Assembly (NCBI GenBank): GCA_024698705.1
Contig: JAILQX010000021.1
Location: 1 to 64,000, forward strand
DNA from: Lachnospiraceae bacterium
GTDB lineage: Bacteria > Bacillota > Clostridia > Lachnospirales > Lachnospiraceae
DNA length: 64,000 bases
Reading direction: 5' to 3'
In this document: positions 9,171 through 18,529 of the stretch, in pieces
Numbering within the stretch: the first letter of the stretch is position 1
How the letters are laid out: the number at the start of each line of letters is the position of its first letter
Notes under the pieces: model-generated
What the model was told of the DNA's origin: nothing
Database searches by the model: none
Seen by the model: the letters and a program-made list of their open reading frames with translations, nothing else
Position numbers and translations under genes: made by a program

Positions 9171-9872
9171 ATGAACAATTATAAAGTGATAGCAATGATC
9201 CCGGCCAGACTGGGATCCAAGAGAATACCAAAGAAGAATATTAGATATCTATTGGATAAGCCTTTGATTCAGTATCCGATAGAATTAGCTATTCAATGTG
9301 AGAGATTTGATAGTATCTGGGTCAATACTGAGAGTGAAGAATTGGGAAAGGCTTCTCAAAAACTGGGGGCAAACTTCCATAAAAGGCCGGAGGAGTTAGC
9401 TACAGATACAGCTACTAATAGAGAGTTCACATATGAATTCATGCAGAAACATAAATGTGATTATGTAGTTATGATCAATGCAACATCTCCGTTGTTAAAA
9501 CTTGAAACTTTGAACGCCTTTTTGGACTATGTTGATTCAAATTGTTATGACACCATAGTATCGGTTATCAAACAAAAAGAAGAAACTTTTTATCAGGGTG
9601 AACCATTGAATTTTTCATTAGAAGAAAAGGTAAACAGTCAGTTATTAGAGCCCACAGAGGCAATATGCTGGGCATTAACCGCATGGAAAAGAGATAACTT
9701 CATGAAAATGCAGGAAAGCGGTATTAACCCCGTATATGGAGGAGTAATAGGACGTTTTTCCGTACCCAAAAATGAATCGTGTGATCTGGACACGCTAGAG
9801 GATTGGAAGATTGCCGAAGGAATGTTAATGGCAGAAAGAATACTGACAGATGAGCGTTATATGGATATATAG
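9171..9872 (+). CDS. Acylneuraminate cytidylyltransferase-family enzyme (CMP-sugar synthetase)
   Basis: A 233-residue nucleotidyltransferase of the NeuA/KdsB family, which activates a 2-keto sugar acid with CTP to give a CMP-sugar. The nucleotide-binding opening AMIPARLGSKRIPKKNIR (residues 6-23) and the YVVMINATSPLL stretch (about 95-106) are diagnostic, with substrate-binding HKRPEELATDTATN between them. It is 9 bases after the dehydrogenase and 29 bases before an IMPase-type phosphatase. No NeuB- or KdsA-type condensing enzyme is present in the window, so the sugar acid is either made elsewhere or formed by an unfamiliar route. The exact substrate cannot be read from sequence. Confidence 0.88.
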   Translation: MNNYKVIAMIPARLGSKRIPKKNIRYLLDKPLIQYPIELAIQCERFDSIWVNTESEELGKASQKLGANFHKRPEELATDTATNREFTYEFMQKHKCDYVVMINATSPLLKLETLNAFLDYVDSNCYDTIVSVIKQKEETFYQGEPLNFSLEEKVNSQLLEPTEAICWALTAWKRDNFMKMQESGINPVYGGVIGRFSVPKNESCDLDTLEDWKIAEGMLMAERILTDERYMDI

Positions 9873-9901
9873 TTCATCCAACTACTGTAAACGAGGTATT
9901 T

Positions 9902-10666
9902 ATGAATAGTTCAAACGAGTTATTGGCTTTGGCAATAAAAGCAGCTCAAAAAGCGGGGAATTATTTGAGAAAACATGAGTCTGTTCACGTTGATTCGATG
10001 GAAGGACGTGATATAAAACTTTCATCGGATAAGAAAAGTGAGCAAACTATTATGGATATTCTGATGGAAAGTGGTATACCGATCATTTCAGAGGAATATG
10101 GCTTGACTGGAAATCAGGGAGACACTTATTGGATAGTTGATCCATTGGATGGAACACTAAATTATTACAAGGGAATAGACGAACTAGCGTGTGTTTCAAT
10201 TGCATTGTGGAAAGATGGTTGCCCTGTTTTGGGAGTTGTTAATAGATTCGCTAAGGATGAATTATTTTATGGTTCTAGTACAGAGGGAGCGTATCTTAAT
10301 GGCGAAAGAATATATACTTCTGATATTAAAGTTACACAACAGGCAGTAATGGCAACAGGATTTCCCGTTAAAAGATCATATGATAATGATAGTTTGATCA
10401 GTTTTGTAAAACAAGTGCAGAATTTCAAGAAGGTTCGCATGCTTGGAACAGCAGCGATAATGGGAACTTTTGTGGCAGCAGGCAAATTTGATGCATATTT
10501 TGAAGATGAAATCATGATATGGGATGTTGCTGCTGCAGTAGCTATAGTTAACGCAGCGGGAGGAGAGACGGTTCTTGAAATGCTTGATGATAACAAGGTT
10601 GTATGTAAATGTTTTGCTACCAATGAACTTATGAGGGACTATTATTCAAAGACTGGAGATCAGTAA
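9902..10666 (+). CDS. Inositol-monophosphatase-family phosphatase
   Basis: A 254-residue Mg-dependent phosphatase of the IMPase/FBPase superfamily. Metal ligands are visible: SEEYG (about 60), the signature WIVDPLDGTLNYYKGI (about 76-91), and the C-terminal IWDVAAAVAIVNAAGGE (about 203). Related enzymes hydrolyse inositol phosphate, 3'-phosphoadenosine phosphate or sugar phosphates. GAGGT precedes ATG 9902 and the stop overlaps the next ATG by one base. In this setting it probably removes phosphate from a sugar before or after nucleotide activation, comparable to KdsC in the Kdo pathway though not homologous to it (inference). Confidence 0.88.
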   Translation: MNSSNELLALAIKAAQKAGNYLRKHESVHVDSMEGRDIKLSSDKKSEQTIMDILMESGIPIISEEYGLTGNQGDTYWIVDPLDGTLNYYKGIDELACVSIALWKDGCPVLGVVNRFAKDELFYGSSTEGAYLNGERIYTSDIKVTQQAVMATGFPVKRSYDNDSLISFVKQVQNFKKVRMLGTAAIMGTFVAAGKFDAYFEDEIMIWDVAAAVAIVNAAGGETVLEMLDDNKVVCKCFATNELMRDYYSKTGDQ

Positions 10667-11631
10667 TGTTACGTTCATATCAGTATACCGAAAAATCATA
10701 TCTAGATGTTAGTGTTCAAAATAATTATTTTAGGAATAAAGAAATAGATATTGCCAAAGAATATGTAAACGCTCATCCCAGTTCAAAAAACAGCAAAAAA
10801 GAATGCCCTGTTTGTCATATTCCATCTGGAGAATACTATTATACAAAATGGGGTGTGGATTATCTTTGCTGCATGAACTGTCGGAGTATTTATGCAGTTT
10901 GTGATGATAGTATTGCGAAAGATTATCAGAATCTATCAGAATTAATAACCCTGAGGGTAGATAAAACATATCAAAATGAATTGCTGAAAAATCGAGAGGA
11001 AATGTGGGGAGAATTCATTGAGTGGGCAGAATATAGAGCATTTCGTTTTTTAAGAAAAAACAAGGGATTAAACATAGTTGATATTGGTAACAGGATGGAA
11101 GGCTATTCTAATATGATAAAAGCCGCACCTTTTTGTGAAAGATATGATCTGCGGGATTCTATATTATGTAGTGATAGTCATACGATTAATAAGGGCGAGG
11201 CAGATATAGTTTTTTGGTTTGATCAGTTACAAAAAGAACTGAATCCTTCAGAGAAAATCTCGATGATAAGGAAAGAATTAAAAGAATGCGGGCTTTTATT
11301 TGTTGGTACTAGAGCTGGTAGTGGATTCGATATCATCACTTTAAAGGAAAAAAACACAAACATATACCCATATGAGCATATACTGCTAGTATCCGTAAAA
11401 GGACTAACTAAATTGCTGGAAGACAATGGCTTTGAAGTGTTAGAGATAACAACGCCGGGAGTTATGGATGTTAAATATGTTAAGGAAAGCATTGAAGAAG
11501 TGGGAGACCGAGAAGGATTTGTACGATATCTTTTGGAAGAAAGTAGCCCTGGTATACTTCAGGATTTTCAACGCTTTTTACAAAAGGGCTGTTTAAGCTC
11601 ATTTGTAAGAGTAATAGCCAGGAGGATTTAA
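10666..11631 (+). CDS. Putative methyltransferase-like protein with N-terminal zinc-ribbon
   Basis: A 321-residue protein. Residues about 45-75 carry CPVCHI and CCMNC, a CxxC...CxxC pair of the zinc-ribbon type. The rest resembles a class I SAM methyltransferase: NIVDIGNRMEGY (about 137) stands at motif I, and ELKECGLLFVGTRAG with EHILLVSVKGLTKLLEDNGF matches the late strands of sugar methyltransferases. Motif I is degenerate (DIGNRMEG instead of a glycine-rich E/DxGxGxG loop), so SAM binding is uncertain. It is translationally coupled to the IMPase-like gene and followed after 4 bases by an oxidoreductase. A glycan-tailoring role is likely but unproven. Confidence 0.6.
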   Translation: MLRSYQYTEKSYLDVSVQNNYFRNKEIDIAKEYVNAHPSSKNSKKECPVCHIPSGEYYYTKWGVDYLCCMNCRSIYAVCDDSIAKDYQNLSELITLRVDKTYQNELLKNREEMWGEFIEWAEYRAFRFLRKNKGLNIVDIGNRMEGYSNMIKAAPFCERYDLRDSILCSDSHTINKGEADIVFWFDQLQKELNPSEKISMIRKELKECGLLFVGTRAGSGFDIITLKEKNTNIYPYEHILLVSVKGLTKLLEDNGFEVLEITTPGVMDVKYVKESIEEVGDREGFVRYLLEESSPGILQDFQRFLQKGCLSSFVRVIARRI

Positions 11632-11635
11632 TAAT

Positions 11636-12643
11636 ATGCAACAATTCAATACGGTTATCATTGGAATGGGGCGCATGGGACGAACCAGATATCAAGAAAT
11701 GACAAGACATGGCGGATTTAACATCACTGGCGTTTGCGATAATAACCTCGAATGTATACAAGACTATAGTGGAAATAAGTATTCTGATTGGAAAGAATGT
11801 ATAGATAACGAACAACCGGAAGTTGTAGTAGTTTGTACCGTTAATGCGGTAATTCCTGATATTGTGTGCTATGCGTTGGACAAAGGATGTCATGTATTCT
11901 CTGAAAAACCACCTGGCAGGAATTTGAAAGACACCCTGCGTATGAAAGAAAAGTATGATAAAACGAATGGATTAGTTTTGAAATTCGGATTCAATCATAG
12001 ATATCATAATTCGATTATTGAAGCCAAATCGTTGATAGACTCTGGTTTTTTGGGTGATGTAGTAGCTGCAAGAGGAGTATATGGCAAGGCTGCTAATCTA
12101 ATGAGAGATGAATGGAGGAATAATATAGATATTGCCGGAGGAGGAATTCTACTAGACCAAGGGATACATATGTTAGATCTTTTACGTTATTTTGTGGGGG
12201 ATTTTTCCGAGATTTCTGGTTTTACGGACAATCTGGTCTGGAAGGAAAGTGCTGGAGAAGATACAGCGTTTGCTACAATGAGAACCCAAGATGGTAAGGT
12301 CGCCACACTTCATTCTAGTGCAATCCAATGGAAGCATAAGTTTGACTTGGATATTATGCTGACAGATGGATATATAGCACTTAATGGCTTATTAACATCA
12401 ACAAAGAGTTATGGTGAGGAAAGCATTACATATTATAAAAAAGATTTGGAAATAAAGAGCGGTAAAATTGGTAATCCCAAAGAGTACACAATGTGTTTTG
12501 ACGAAGATTCTTCTTGGGAACTTGAAATCAAAGAATTTTACGATGCCTTAACAGGAAGAGGAATTGTGGAAAACGGAACAATTGAGGATGCAACACAGGT
12601 GATGAGCCTTATTGATAAGGTATACAAGAAAAACAATGACTAA
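11636..12643 (+). CDS. Gfo/Idh/MocA-family NAD(P)-dependent sugar oxidoreductase
   Basis: A 335-residue oxidoreductase. The N-terminal Rossmann motif is VIIGMGRMGRTRYQEM (residues 6-21), the family EKP motif sits in HVFSEKPPGRNLKD (about 87), and the C-terminal sandwich begins at KFGFNHRYHNSIIEA. The conserved GGGILLDQGIHMLDLLRYF (about 168-186) contains the catalytic-region His. These enzymes oxidise or epimerise sugars, commonly nucleotide-linked ones. AGGAGG precedes ATG 11636. It belongs to the same tightly packed run as the cytidylyltransferase and phosphatase, so a role in making the activated sugar is likely. Confidence 0.9.
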   Translation: MQQFNTVIIGMGRMGRTRYQEMTRHGGFNITGVCDNNLECIQDYSGNKYSDWKECIDNEQPEVVVVCTVNAVIPDIVCYALDKGCHVFSEKPPGRNLKDTLRMKEKYDKTNGLVLKFGFNHRYHNSIIEAKSLIDSGFLGDVVAARGVYGKAANLMRDEWRNNIDIAGGGILLDQGIHMLDLLRYFVGDFSEISGFTDNLVWKESAGEDTAFATMRTQDGKVATLHSSAIQWKHKFDLDIMLTDGYIALNGLLTSTKSYGEESITYYKKDLEIKSGKIGNPKEYTMCFDEDSSWELEIKEFYDALTGRGIVENGTIEDATQVMSLIDKVYKKNND

Positions 12644-14300
12644 AAAGAATATATCTGAATTAGCTGAGTTTGTCATTTGGGGAACGGGATCAAAAAGCAG
12701 TGTTTTCTCAAAAGGGTTAGTGCACAAACCATCATTTTATATTGATAGTGATATCACAAAGAAAGACAAGTTTTTTTTTGAAAGAAGGATATGTCATCCA
12801 TCAGATATAGAAAACTGGGATGAATTGTATATTATTATTGCAAATAGTTATTATGATGACATAAAGAAGGAATTAATAGAGAGAGGATTATTTGAAGGTC
12901 AGCATTTTGATTATTACGAGAACATAAAAAATGACCTGTTAAACGTTGAAAGACTGATAGATGAATTAAAAGAAAGCATGCACTATTTTAAGGACGGCTA
13001 TAGTGATTTTTGCAATCAGATCTTGATTTTTGGATCTATGATATCTTTTGACAAAAACAGTTGTAGTAATCTTAATCGAACTAATCAGATATTAAATGAA
13101 AAGACAAGGTTTTTACTTATATCTGAAACATATGATGTGGTAGAGAAAGACAGATTGGGTTTGGTAGAATTCCCATATTTTTGTCTTCCTCTAATGCTGT
13201 GGCAAAATTATTACTTTATTAAGGAGAATCATGAAAGTATACAAGTTTCTGAGGATATAGAAAGATATCTATCTGATGAAGAGTATAGAATAAATGCGGT
13301 AAAAGACTTTGAAGGCAAAAACAAGGATATTGCAGAAGGATATGCCAGAATATTCGTGTATTATGCAGATGGATTTTTAAGAGAACTGATTGATTTTATA
13401 AATCCTAGAAGTGTTTGCATTTGGAATCAGTTTTACCCTTTCCATATTTTGATAAGATATATATGCAAGGAGAAAAATATTGATTTGGTTTATTTGGAAT
13501 ATGGAGGAATACCTGGGACCTATTTGATTGAACGAACGGGGCAGATGGGAGAGAGTTACCCTGCCACACATTGGAAAGAATTTCGAGAGTTGCCGATAGA
13601 TCAGAAAGATTTAGATAAGACAAAGAAAGTTTTGGATTATCTGAAAACGACAGGTCTTAATAGAAGAAAACAACCAGAAAATGATGAGTTGGAAAATGCC
13701 AGAAGGATGATTAATCTCCAATGGCCAACTATAGTTTATTTCGGTCAGAATGATTATGAATCGGGGATGTACCCGTATAATGAAAATGCCAAAAGGTTTC
13801 ATTCTCCTATTTTTTCTTCTAGCAACGAAGCGGCATTTTATTTGGCGGCTATTGCCGAAAGAAATTCATGGAACTTTATCTACAAACCACATCCATTATG
13901 TTTGGGGCCGGATAGCGAAGAAGCAAAAAAGAATTTGCCCAAAACCGCAATTGTAATAGATCGTTGCAGCATTAATGATTTGGTTGATTTGGCTGATATT
14001 AGTGTGACAATTTTGTCGACTTCTGCATATATATCACTAATAAGAGAAAAACCGGTTTTGATGCTAGGATTTACACAACTATACAAGAAGGAAAGTACAT
14101 ATGAAGCTTTGGAATTAGAACAAATAGAAGAAACAATTAAGGTGGCTCTAGTTAATGGATATACAAAAGAACAGAAAGATGCATTTATAAACCAAATAGC
14201 CAGGGAAATTAAATATTACGTTTTTGATGATTTTTCTGAAAGATATTTACGTTATGGAAGAGATTGGAGAATAAAAGAAATTTTTGATGTAGATATATAA
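12636..14300 (+). CDS. Capsule-polysaccharide-transferase-like protein with N-terminal Rossmann module
   Basis: A 554-residue protein. Residues about 10-90 form a Rossmann-like module opening with EFVIWGTGSKSSVFSKG and containing SFYIDSD and LYIIIANSYYDDIKKEL. The C-terminal half resembles the capsule polysaccharide (KpsS/Capsule_synth) or CDP-glycerol transferase fold: FIYKPHPLCLGP (about 415), SINDLVDLADISVTILST (about 445-462), and REKPVLMLGFT. I chose ATG 12636, which overlaps the previous stop; an in-frame TTG lies at 12612. It probably transfers sugars or polyol phosphates to the glycan. The N-terminal module recurs in six other proteins of this island. Confidence 0.65.
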   Translation: MTKKNISELAEFVIWGTGSKSSVFSKGLVHKPSFYIDSDITKKDKFFFERRICHPSDIENWDELYIIIANSYYDDIKKELIERGLFEGQHFDYYENIKNDLLNVERLIDELKESMHYFKDGYSDFCNQILIFGSMISFDKNSCSNLNRTNQILNEKTRFLLISETYDVVEKDRLGLVEFPYFCLPLMLWQNYYFIKENHESIQVSEDIERYLSDEEYRINAVKDFEGKNKDIAEGYARIFVYYADGFLRELIDFINPRSVCIWNQFYPFHILIRYICKEKNIDLVYLEYGGIPGTYLIERTGQMGESYPATHWKEFRELPIDQKDLDKTKKVLDYLKTTGLNRRKQPENDELENARRMINLQWPTIVYFGQNDYESGMYPYNENAKRFHSPIFSSSNEAAFYLAAIAERNSWNFIYKPHPLCLGPDSEEAKKNLPKTAIVIDRCSINDLVDLADISVTILSTSAYISLIREKPVLMLGFTQLYKKESTYEALELEQIEETIKVALVNGYTKEQKDAFINQIAREIKYYVFDDFSERYLRYGRDWRIKEIFDVDI

Positions 14301-14330
14301 GAAACACCAAAGAAAAAAGAGAGGTTATGT

Positions 14331-15950
14331 ATGTCTGGAATGAGAGTCGCTATTATAGGGGAAATGCCAAATCAAGTTTACTCGGGTGGTAGATATCATG
14401 CTTGGGTTATGGCTGAATGTTTATTGAACGAAGAAAATAGTGTAATGCTTATAACGAACACAATTCCGCCATTTGCAAGTGATTTTGAGGATTATCCATT
14501 TCATAAAAGATTAAAGCTTTTTCTTACGCAATCGTTTGAGGACATAGCATTAATTAGAGATGAATTTGATTGGGTCATAGCAATACCAGGGATTAAAACA
14601 AATACAAAAACATATAGGGCTTGGTATGATTTTTCTGTTATCAAGCGCGCTAGATTCGCATTTATAAACTTCGAAACACCAAATTGGTATTCTGAGTGTG
14701 GAATGATAAATAGAAGTACATTAGGATTTGAGTTTCTTCATAAGCTATGTAAATATGGGGCACTAGTTTTTTCGTCTGCTTATGAATCTGATAAATATGC
14801 AAGACGGTATTATAGCCAGTATCCTAAAAGCACTGATTTCTGTGTATGGTCCCCCGCTATTAATTCTAAGGTGGCTGATACAACAAATGCTACAAAAGAA
14901 AAACAGATTATTACTTTTTTGAGGGAAGCAGATAGCCATAAGGGAAGCGATGATTTTCTTAGTATTCTATGCAATCAGTTATCAGGATATACAGTAGTTT
15001 GTATCGTTGGAACTAAAATATCAAGTGAATATTTGGTAAAGATATTTGAAAGAGCACAAGATTGCAATATAAAACTCAAGATAAAATATCACTTGAATGA
15101 TTATGAGAAGTTCATAGAGTATAAAAAATCACTTGTTTTATTATTTCCGTCTCATTTTGAAGGATATGGATATCCTCCAGTAGAGGCTTTATATTGTGCT
15201 ACTCGTTGCGTGTGTTATGATTTACCTGTTTTAAGGGAGGTATCGGGTAAATATATTACGACTTGTGAAATGGATAATACACAGGAACTTAGAAAAGCTT
15301 TGATAGAAGAATTGAATAAACCTCAAATAAATCAGGTAATAGTAGATACGGCTGATTTTGATAGGCAAGCAAAGAGAATAGATGAAATACTCTCAAGTCA
15401 TATGAAGAATAATAAGATCATGAACAGAGCTTGGAACGATTATTGTTCTAGTTTTTTTAGACTTAAAAGAGATTATATTTTTGGTAGATGTAGATTGTTA
15501 TACGCTAAATTTGGATTATGTAGCATGGTAAAAAAGACGATAGAATCAAATTCTGTTTTGTCAAAAAGAATCAATGAGGAAGATGAGAGCTGGAAGAAGA
15601 TAAAAAAGAATATCAAAGGGAAAAAGGTATTTATATGGGGATATGGGGGAGGATATTTATCAGTATTTCCAAAATATATCAATAGAATAAATATACATGG
15701 TATTATTGATGCTTCGCCATATAAGCAAGGACTAATGGATATTATCACAAAGAAAATATATGTCCAATCACCGGAAATATTGAAACAGTATTCACCAGAT
15801 GAGATTGCAGTCATAATTTCGAGTGTGAGTTTTATTGATGAGATCATTGAGACATTACAGAATATGAATATTAAAGAAATACATTCGCTTATTCTTATGG
15901 AGACTAATAGCATAAAGGGTAAAAACTACAGAAATCGAATTATAAAATGA
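14331..15950 (+). CDS. GT4-family glycosyltransferase with C-terminal Rossmann module
   Basis: A 539-residue protein. Residues about 1-365 form a GT-B glycosyltransferase: the N-terminus has AIIGEMPNQVYSGGRYHAW, the second half has ITFLREADSHKGSDDFL, and the donor-site EX7E-type motif is HFEGYGYPPVEALYC (about 277). After a linker, residues about 425-520 form a separate Rossmann-type module, VFIWGYGGGYLSVFPKY with HGIIDASPYKQ. GAGAGG precedes ATG 14331. No signal peptide or membrane segment is evident. Sugar specificity is unknown. Confidence 0.82.
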   Translation: MSGMRVAIIGEMPNQVYSGGRYHAWVMAECLLNEENSVMLITNTIPPFASDFEDYPFHKRLKLFLTQSFEDIALIRDEFDWVIAIPGIKTNTKTYRAWYDFSVIKRARFAFINFETPNWYSECGMINRSTLGFEFLHKLCKYGALVFSSAYESDKYARRYYSQYPKSTDFCVWSPAINSKVADTTNATKEKQIITFLREADSHKGSDDFLSILCNQLSGYTVVCIVGTKISSEYLVKIFERAQDCNIKLKIKYHLNDYEKFIEYKKSLVLLFPSHFEGYGYPPVEALYCATRCVCYDLPVLREVSGKYITTCEMDNTQELRKALIEELNKPQINQVIVDTADFDRQAKRIDEILSSHMKNNKIMNRAWNDYCSSFFRLKRDYIFGRCRLLYAKFGLCSMVKKTIESNSVLSKRINEEDESWKKIKKNIKGKKVFIWGYGGGYLSVFPKYINRINIHGIIDASPYKQGLMDIITKKIYVQSPEILKQYSPDEIAVIISSVSFIDEIIETLQNMNIKEIHSLILMETNSIKGKNYRNRIIK

Positions 15951-16061
15951 ATGAAGTATTATACTATAGCATATGCGCTTAAATATATAAAAGAGATTTA
16001 GGAAAGGAAAAGTAAATCCAATTATCTCAAAAGAATAATTTGATTATACGAAAAGAGAAGT

Positions 16062-17270
16062 ATGAGATACAAGAATCAAGTAATATATTATCCAATTTTT
16101 GAAGATGATTTTGAACTAACAAGTCACTATTATAGGGCGTGTTGGTATTTGCCAAATCAAAATAATCACTTGGAGTCCGTTATCATGTATAAAAAAGATT
16201 GCAATTTAAAAGATTGTATAGATTATATGGGAAGAAAGACCACTTCAACGAGTCATATTTGTATCAAAGAACATAATGATGATTATGAAAGAGAGCTGAA
16301 TGAATCTTACGTTATTCTGTGGTGGAAGAATTTTGATGAAAACATAGCAAAAAAATGGGTAATGGAAGGGCATCAAGTTGTAAATGTTGACACAAACGAT
16401 GAGGACGCAATTGAATATGGAAAGTATTGTGGACTGATATGGAGATATTTTAAAACTAGTCAAGAAAAGCAGCAAATAATCTATGAAAATCATGTCAGAT
16501 TTAAAGAAATAGCAAAGGACATTAAGAATGCTTATGGAGATATATCTTGTGTTTTTGGAACGGGACCTAGTATAGAATCTTCTTGGGATTATGATTTCTC
16601 AAAATGTGTGTGTGTTGTATGCAACTCGATAGTTAAAAACAGGGAATTATTAGATTATATTCAGCCATGTTTTGTCACTGCAGGTGATGTGGTATCACAT
16701 CTAGGAGTATCTAAATATGCAGAGGTATTTAGAGATGATCTTTTTGATTACCTAAATAATAGTAAAGCATATTTTATGACTACAGCAACTTTTGGATATT
16801 TGTTATTAGAGCATTATCCATATATGAAAAATAAAATTATGATTGCTGAACAGGGGATTGATGTGCAGAATTTTGATTTGTGTAACACATATCTTTTACC
16901 CCGCTTAGATTCTGTGTTGAATGTTTTAATGCTACCAATAGCAAATACGTTTGGGAAAACAATTATAATCAATGGATGTGATGGAAAAATTCCCAATAAA
17001 AACAATGAGGATTTTTGGGCGCATTCCGAATCGGCTCAATATTTGGAATTAGTTAATACTGGACATAAGTGTCACCCGACATTTGATATAAATAGACAGA
17101 AAAAGACATATTCCAGATACAATGAATCAGTAAGATTATCAATGGATATGGGAGAAAATGAATATGGAAAGAAATATTACACTATATTACCATCATTTGT
17201 TGAAGCGCTTAAAGGAAGAGAAATATGTAACAATACTGATTTAATGAGACTCATTAGTAAAGAGCGCTAG
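16062..17270 (+). CDS. MAF/DUF115-related glycosyltransferase-like protein
   Basis: A 402-residue protein. The centre carries CVFGTGPSIESSWDYDFSK (about 164-182), then VVCNSIVKNRELLDYIQPCF and VTAGDVVSHLG, the order found in MAF/DUF115 proteins (GGGPSLD...DFVAVIDP). A later IIINGCDGKIPNK matches the MAF IELIGVDLSYP position. It is shorter than the first MAF protein here and quite diverged; a GT42-like sialyltransferase is an alternative, since that family has a similar GxGPS loop. AGAGAAG precedes ATG 16062 after a 111-base gap with no clear signal. A second flagellin or glycan-modifying transferase is the likely role. Confidence 0.55.
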   Translation: MRYKNQVIYYPIFEDDFELTSHYYRACWYLPNQNNHLESVIMYKKDCNLKDCIDYMGRKTTSTSHICIKEHNDDYERELNESYVILWWKNFDENIAKKWVMEGHQVVNVDTNDEDAIEYGKYCGLIWRYFKTSQEKQQIIYENHVRFKEIAKDIKNAYGDISCVFGTGPSIESSWDYDFSKCVCVVCNSIVKNRELLDYIQPCFVTAGDVVSHLGVSKYAEVFRDDLFDYLNNSKAYFMTTATFGYLLLEHYPYMKNKIMIAEQGIDVQNFDLCNTYLLPRLDSVLNVLMLPIANTFGKTIIINGCDGKIPNKNNEDFWAHSESAQYLELVNTGHKCHPTFDINRQKKTYSRYNESVRLSMDMGENEYGKKYYTILPSFVEALKGREICNNTDLMRLISKER

Positions 17271-17334
17271 ATTTGATAGGAAGATATGTGAAAAGAATAG
17301 AGTCAAAATCTAGAGAAATACGTGGTGTAAAGAG

Positions 17335-18261
17335 ATGAGAGAGCGTATGAATATAATTGTAGGAATTGAAGATATTGCACAAAAATATGCAAACCAGATT
17401 GGCACAGAGAATATATATGCCTTTTGCGATTACAAGGGAGATTATTTAGATAAGAGTATTGGGGGATTACCTGTCATTTCCTTGAAAGAATTAACCGAGA
17501 TATGGGAAAAGTATCAAGTGGTTTTAGCTGTTCCAGGTAGTAGAAAAGGAGAAGAAGCAAGAAAAAAACTAGCCGAAGCAGGAGTCTCATACAGTTATTA
17601 TCTGGGAGATGATGAGGAAAGGTTATTTAAGAACGTATATAAGAATAAACTGTGGGGTGAAGATGAACGAAAGCATGAAACACAGTATTATTCGGGAGCA
17701 GGATCTCATGATGAAAGGATTATTGTGCCATATATTAATCTACTTAGACAACTCATTATTAACAATGGCATCAGATCGATATTTGAGGTTGGTTGTGGTG
17801 ATTTCAACATTATGCGACAAGTTCTGGAGAACATGGATGATGTAACCTATATAGGTGGCGATATAGTACCTGAATTAGTAGAACAGAATAACAGGAGATA
17901 TGCCCAAAAGAACATACAATTTATACATATTAATGGAGCAAGGGATACAAAACAGTACGCTGGTGGTGATTTGCTGATTTTTAGACAGGTTTTTCAGCAC
18001 AATAGCAATAGGAATATTGAAGTAATGCTTAAGCAATCAAAGAAATACAAATATACTCTTGTAACAGAGGATGTATATATAAATGAAGGAGTAGAATACA
18101 ATATTGACATGCATACTTCTGCCAGTACTCGTGTAGAAATGAAATCTGGGGTATATATAGATAAGCCTCCATTTAATGTTCAGAATAGTGTTAATTTGTT
18201 GACTGTTCCACGTGAGATTAGCGAGATTAGAACAACACTGATTATTTCTAATGCTACTTAA
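17335..18261 (+). CDS. SAM-dependent methyltransferase with N-terminal Rossmann module
   Basis: A 308-residue protein. Residues about 1-95 form a nucleotide-binding-like module (MNIIVGIEDIAQKYANQIG, IYAFCDYKG, GGLPVISLKEL, VVLAVPGSRKGEEARKKL). The second part has methyltransferase motif I, SIFEVGCGDFNIMRQVL (about 146-162), then TYIGGDIVPELVEQNN and GGDLLIFRQVFQHNSN. The start may be ATG 17335 or ATG 17347; GAGAG sits before the second. It probably methylates a sugar during glycan assembly. A 268-base gap with two hairpins follows. Confidence 0.78.
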   Translation: MRERMNIIVGIEDIAQKYANQIGTENIYAFCDYKGDYLDKSIGGLPVISLKELTEIWEKYQVVLAVPGSRKGEEARKKLAEAGVSYSYYLGDDEERLFKNVYKNKLWGEDERKHETQYYSGAGSHDERIIVPYINLLRQLIINNGIRSIFEVGCGDFNIMRQVLENMDDVTYIGGDIVPELVEQNNRRYAQKNIQFIHINGARDTKQYAGGDLLIFRQVFQHNSNRNIEVMLKQSKKYKYTLVTEDVYINEGVEYNIDMHTSASTRVEMKSGVYIDKPPFNVQNSVNLLTVPREISEIRTTLIISNAT

Positions 18262-18529
18262 AAGCACGCAACGCAAAGAAATCAGACTAAATGAGTTAGA
18301 CCAAATCATTAGACATGATTTGGGTGAGGTAAAAAGAAGATAAATTATGTCTAACGGCAATGAACTAAGAATACGACAACTTCTATTGTTTCAAGTAAAT
18401 ATGCTTTTGAAGCATATTTATGGTTGATCTTCTTACTTGAGCTTTGAAATAGTGGATATGACTATTTAAGGATTGAGTTTAAATAACGTTGTTTTCACAT
18501 ATGAATAATATATTTATGAAAGGAATGAT
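18262..18529 (+). repeat. Gap with two stem-loop palindromes
   Basis: No gene is visible. CCAAATCAT (18301-18309) pairs with ATGATTTGG (18315-18323) across TAGAC, with GTTAGAC (18295) and GTCTAAC (18349) as a possible outer stem. TAAATATGCTT (18396-18406) pairs perfectly with AAGCATATTTA (18410-18420) around a TTG loop, and CAAGTAA (18392) is mirrored by TTACTTG (18433). Neither stem is followed by a T-run, so they are not ordinary terminators. They could be leader-RNA structures or remnants of a small repeat element. Confidence 0.6.
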
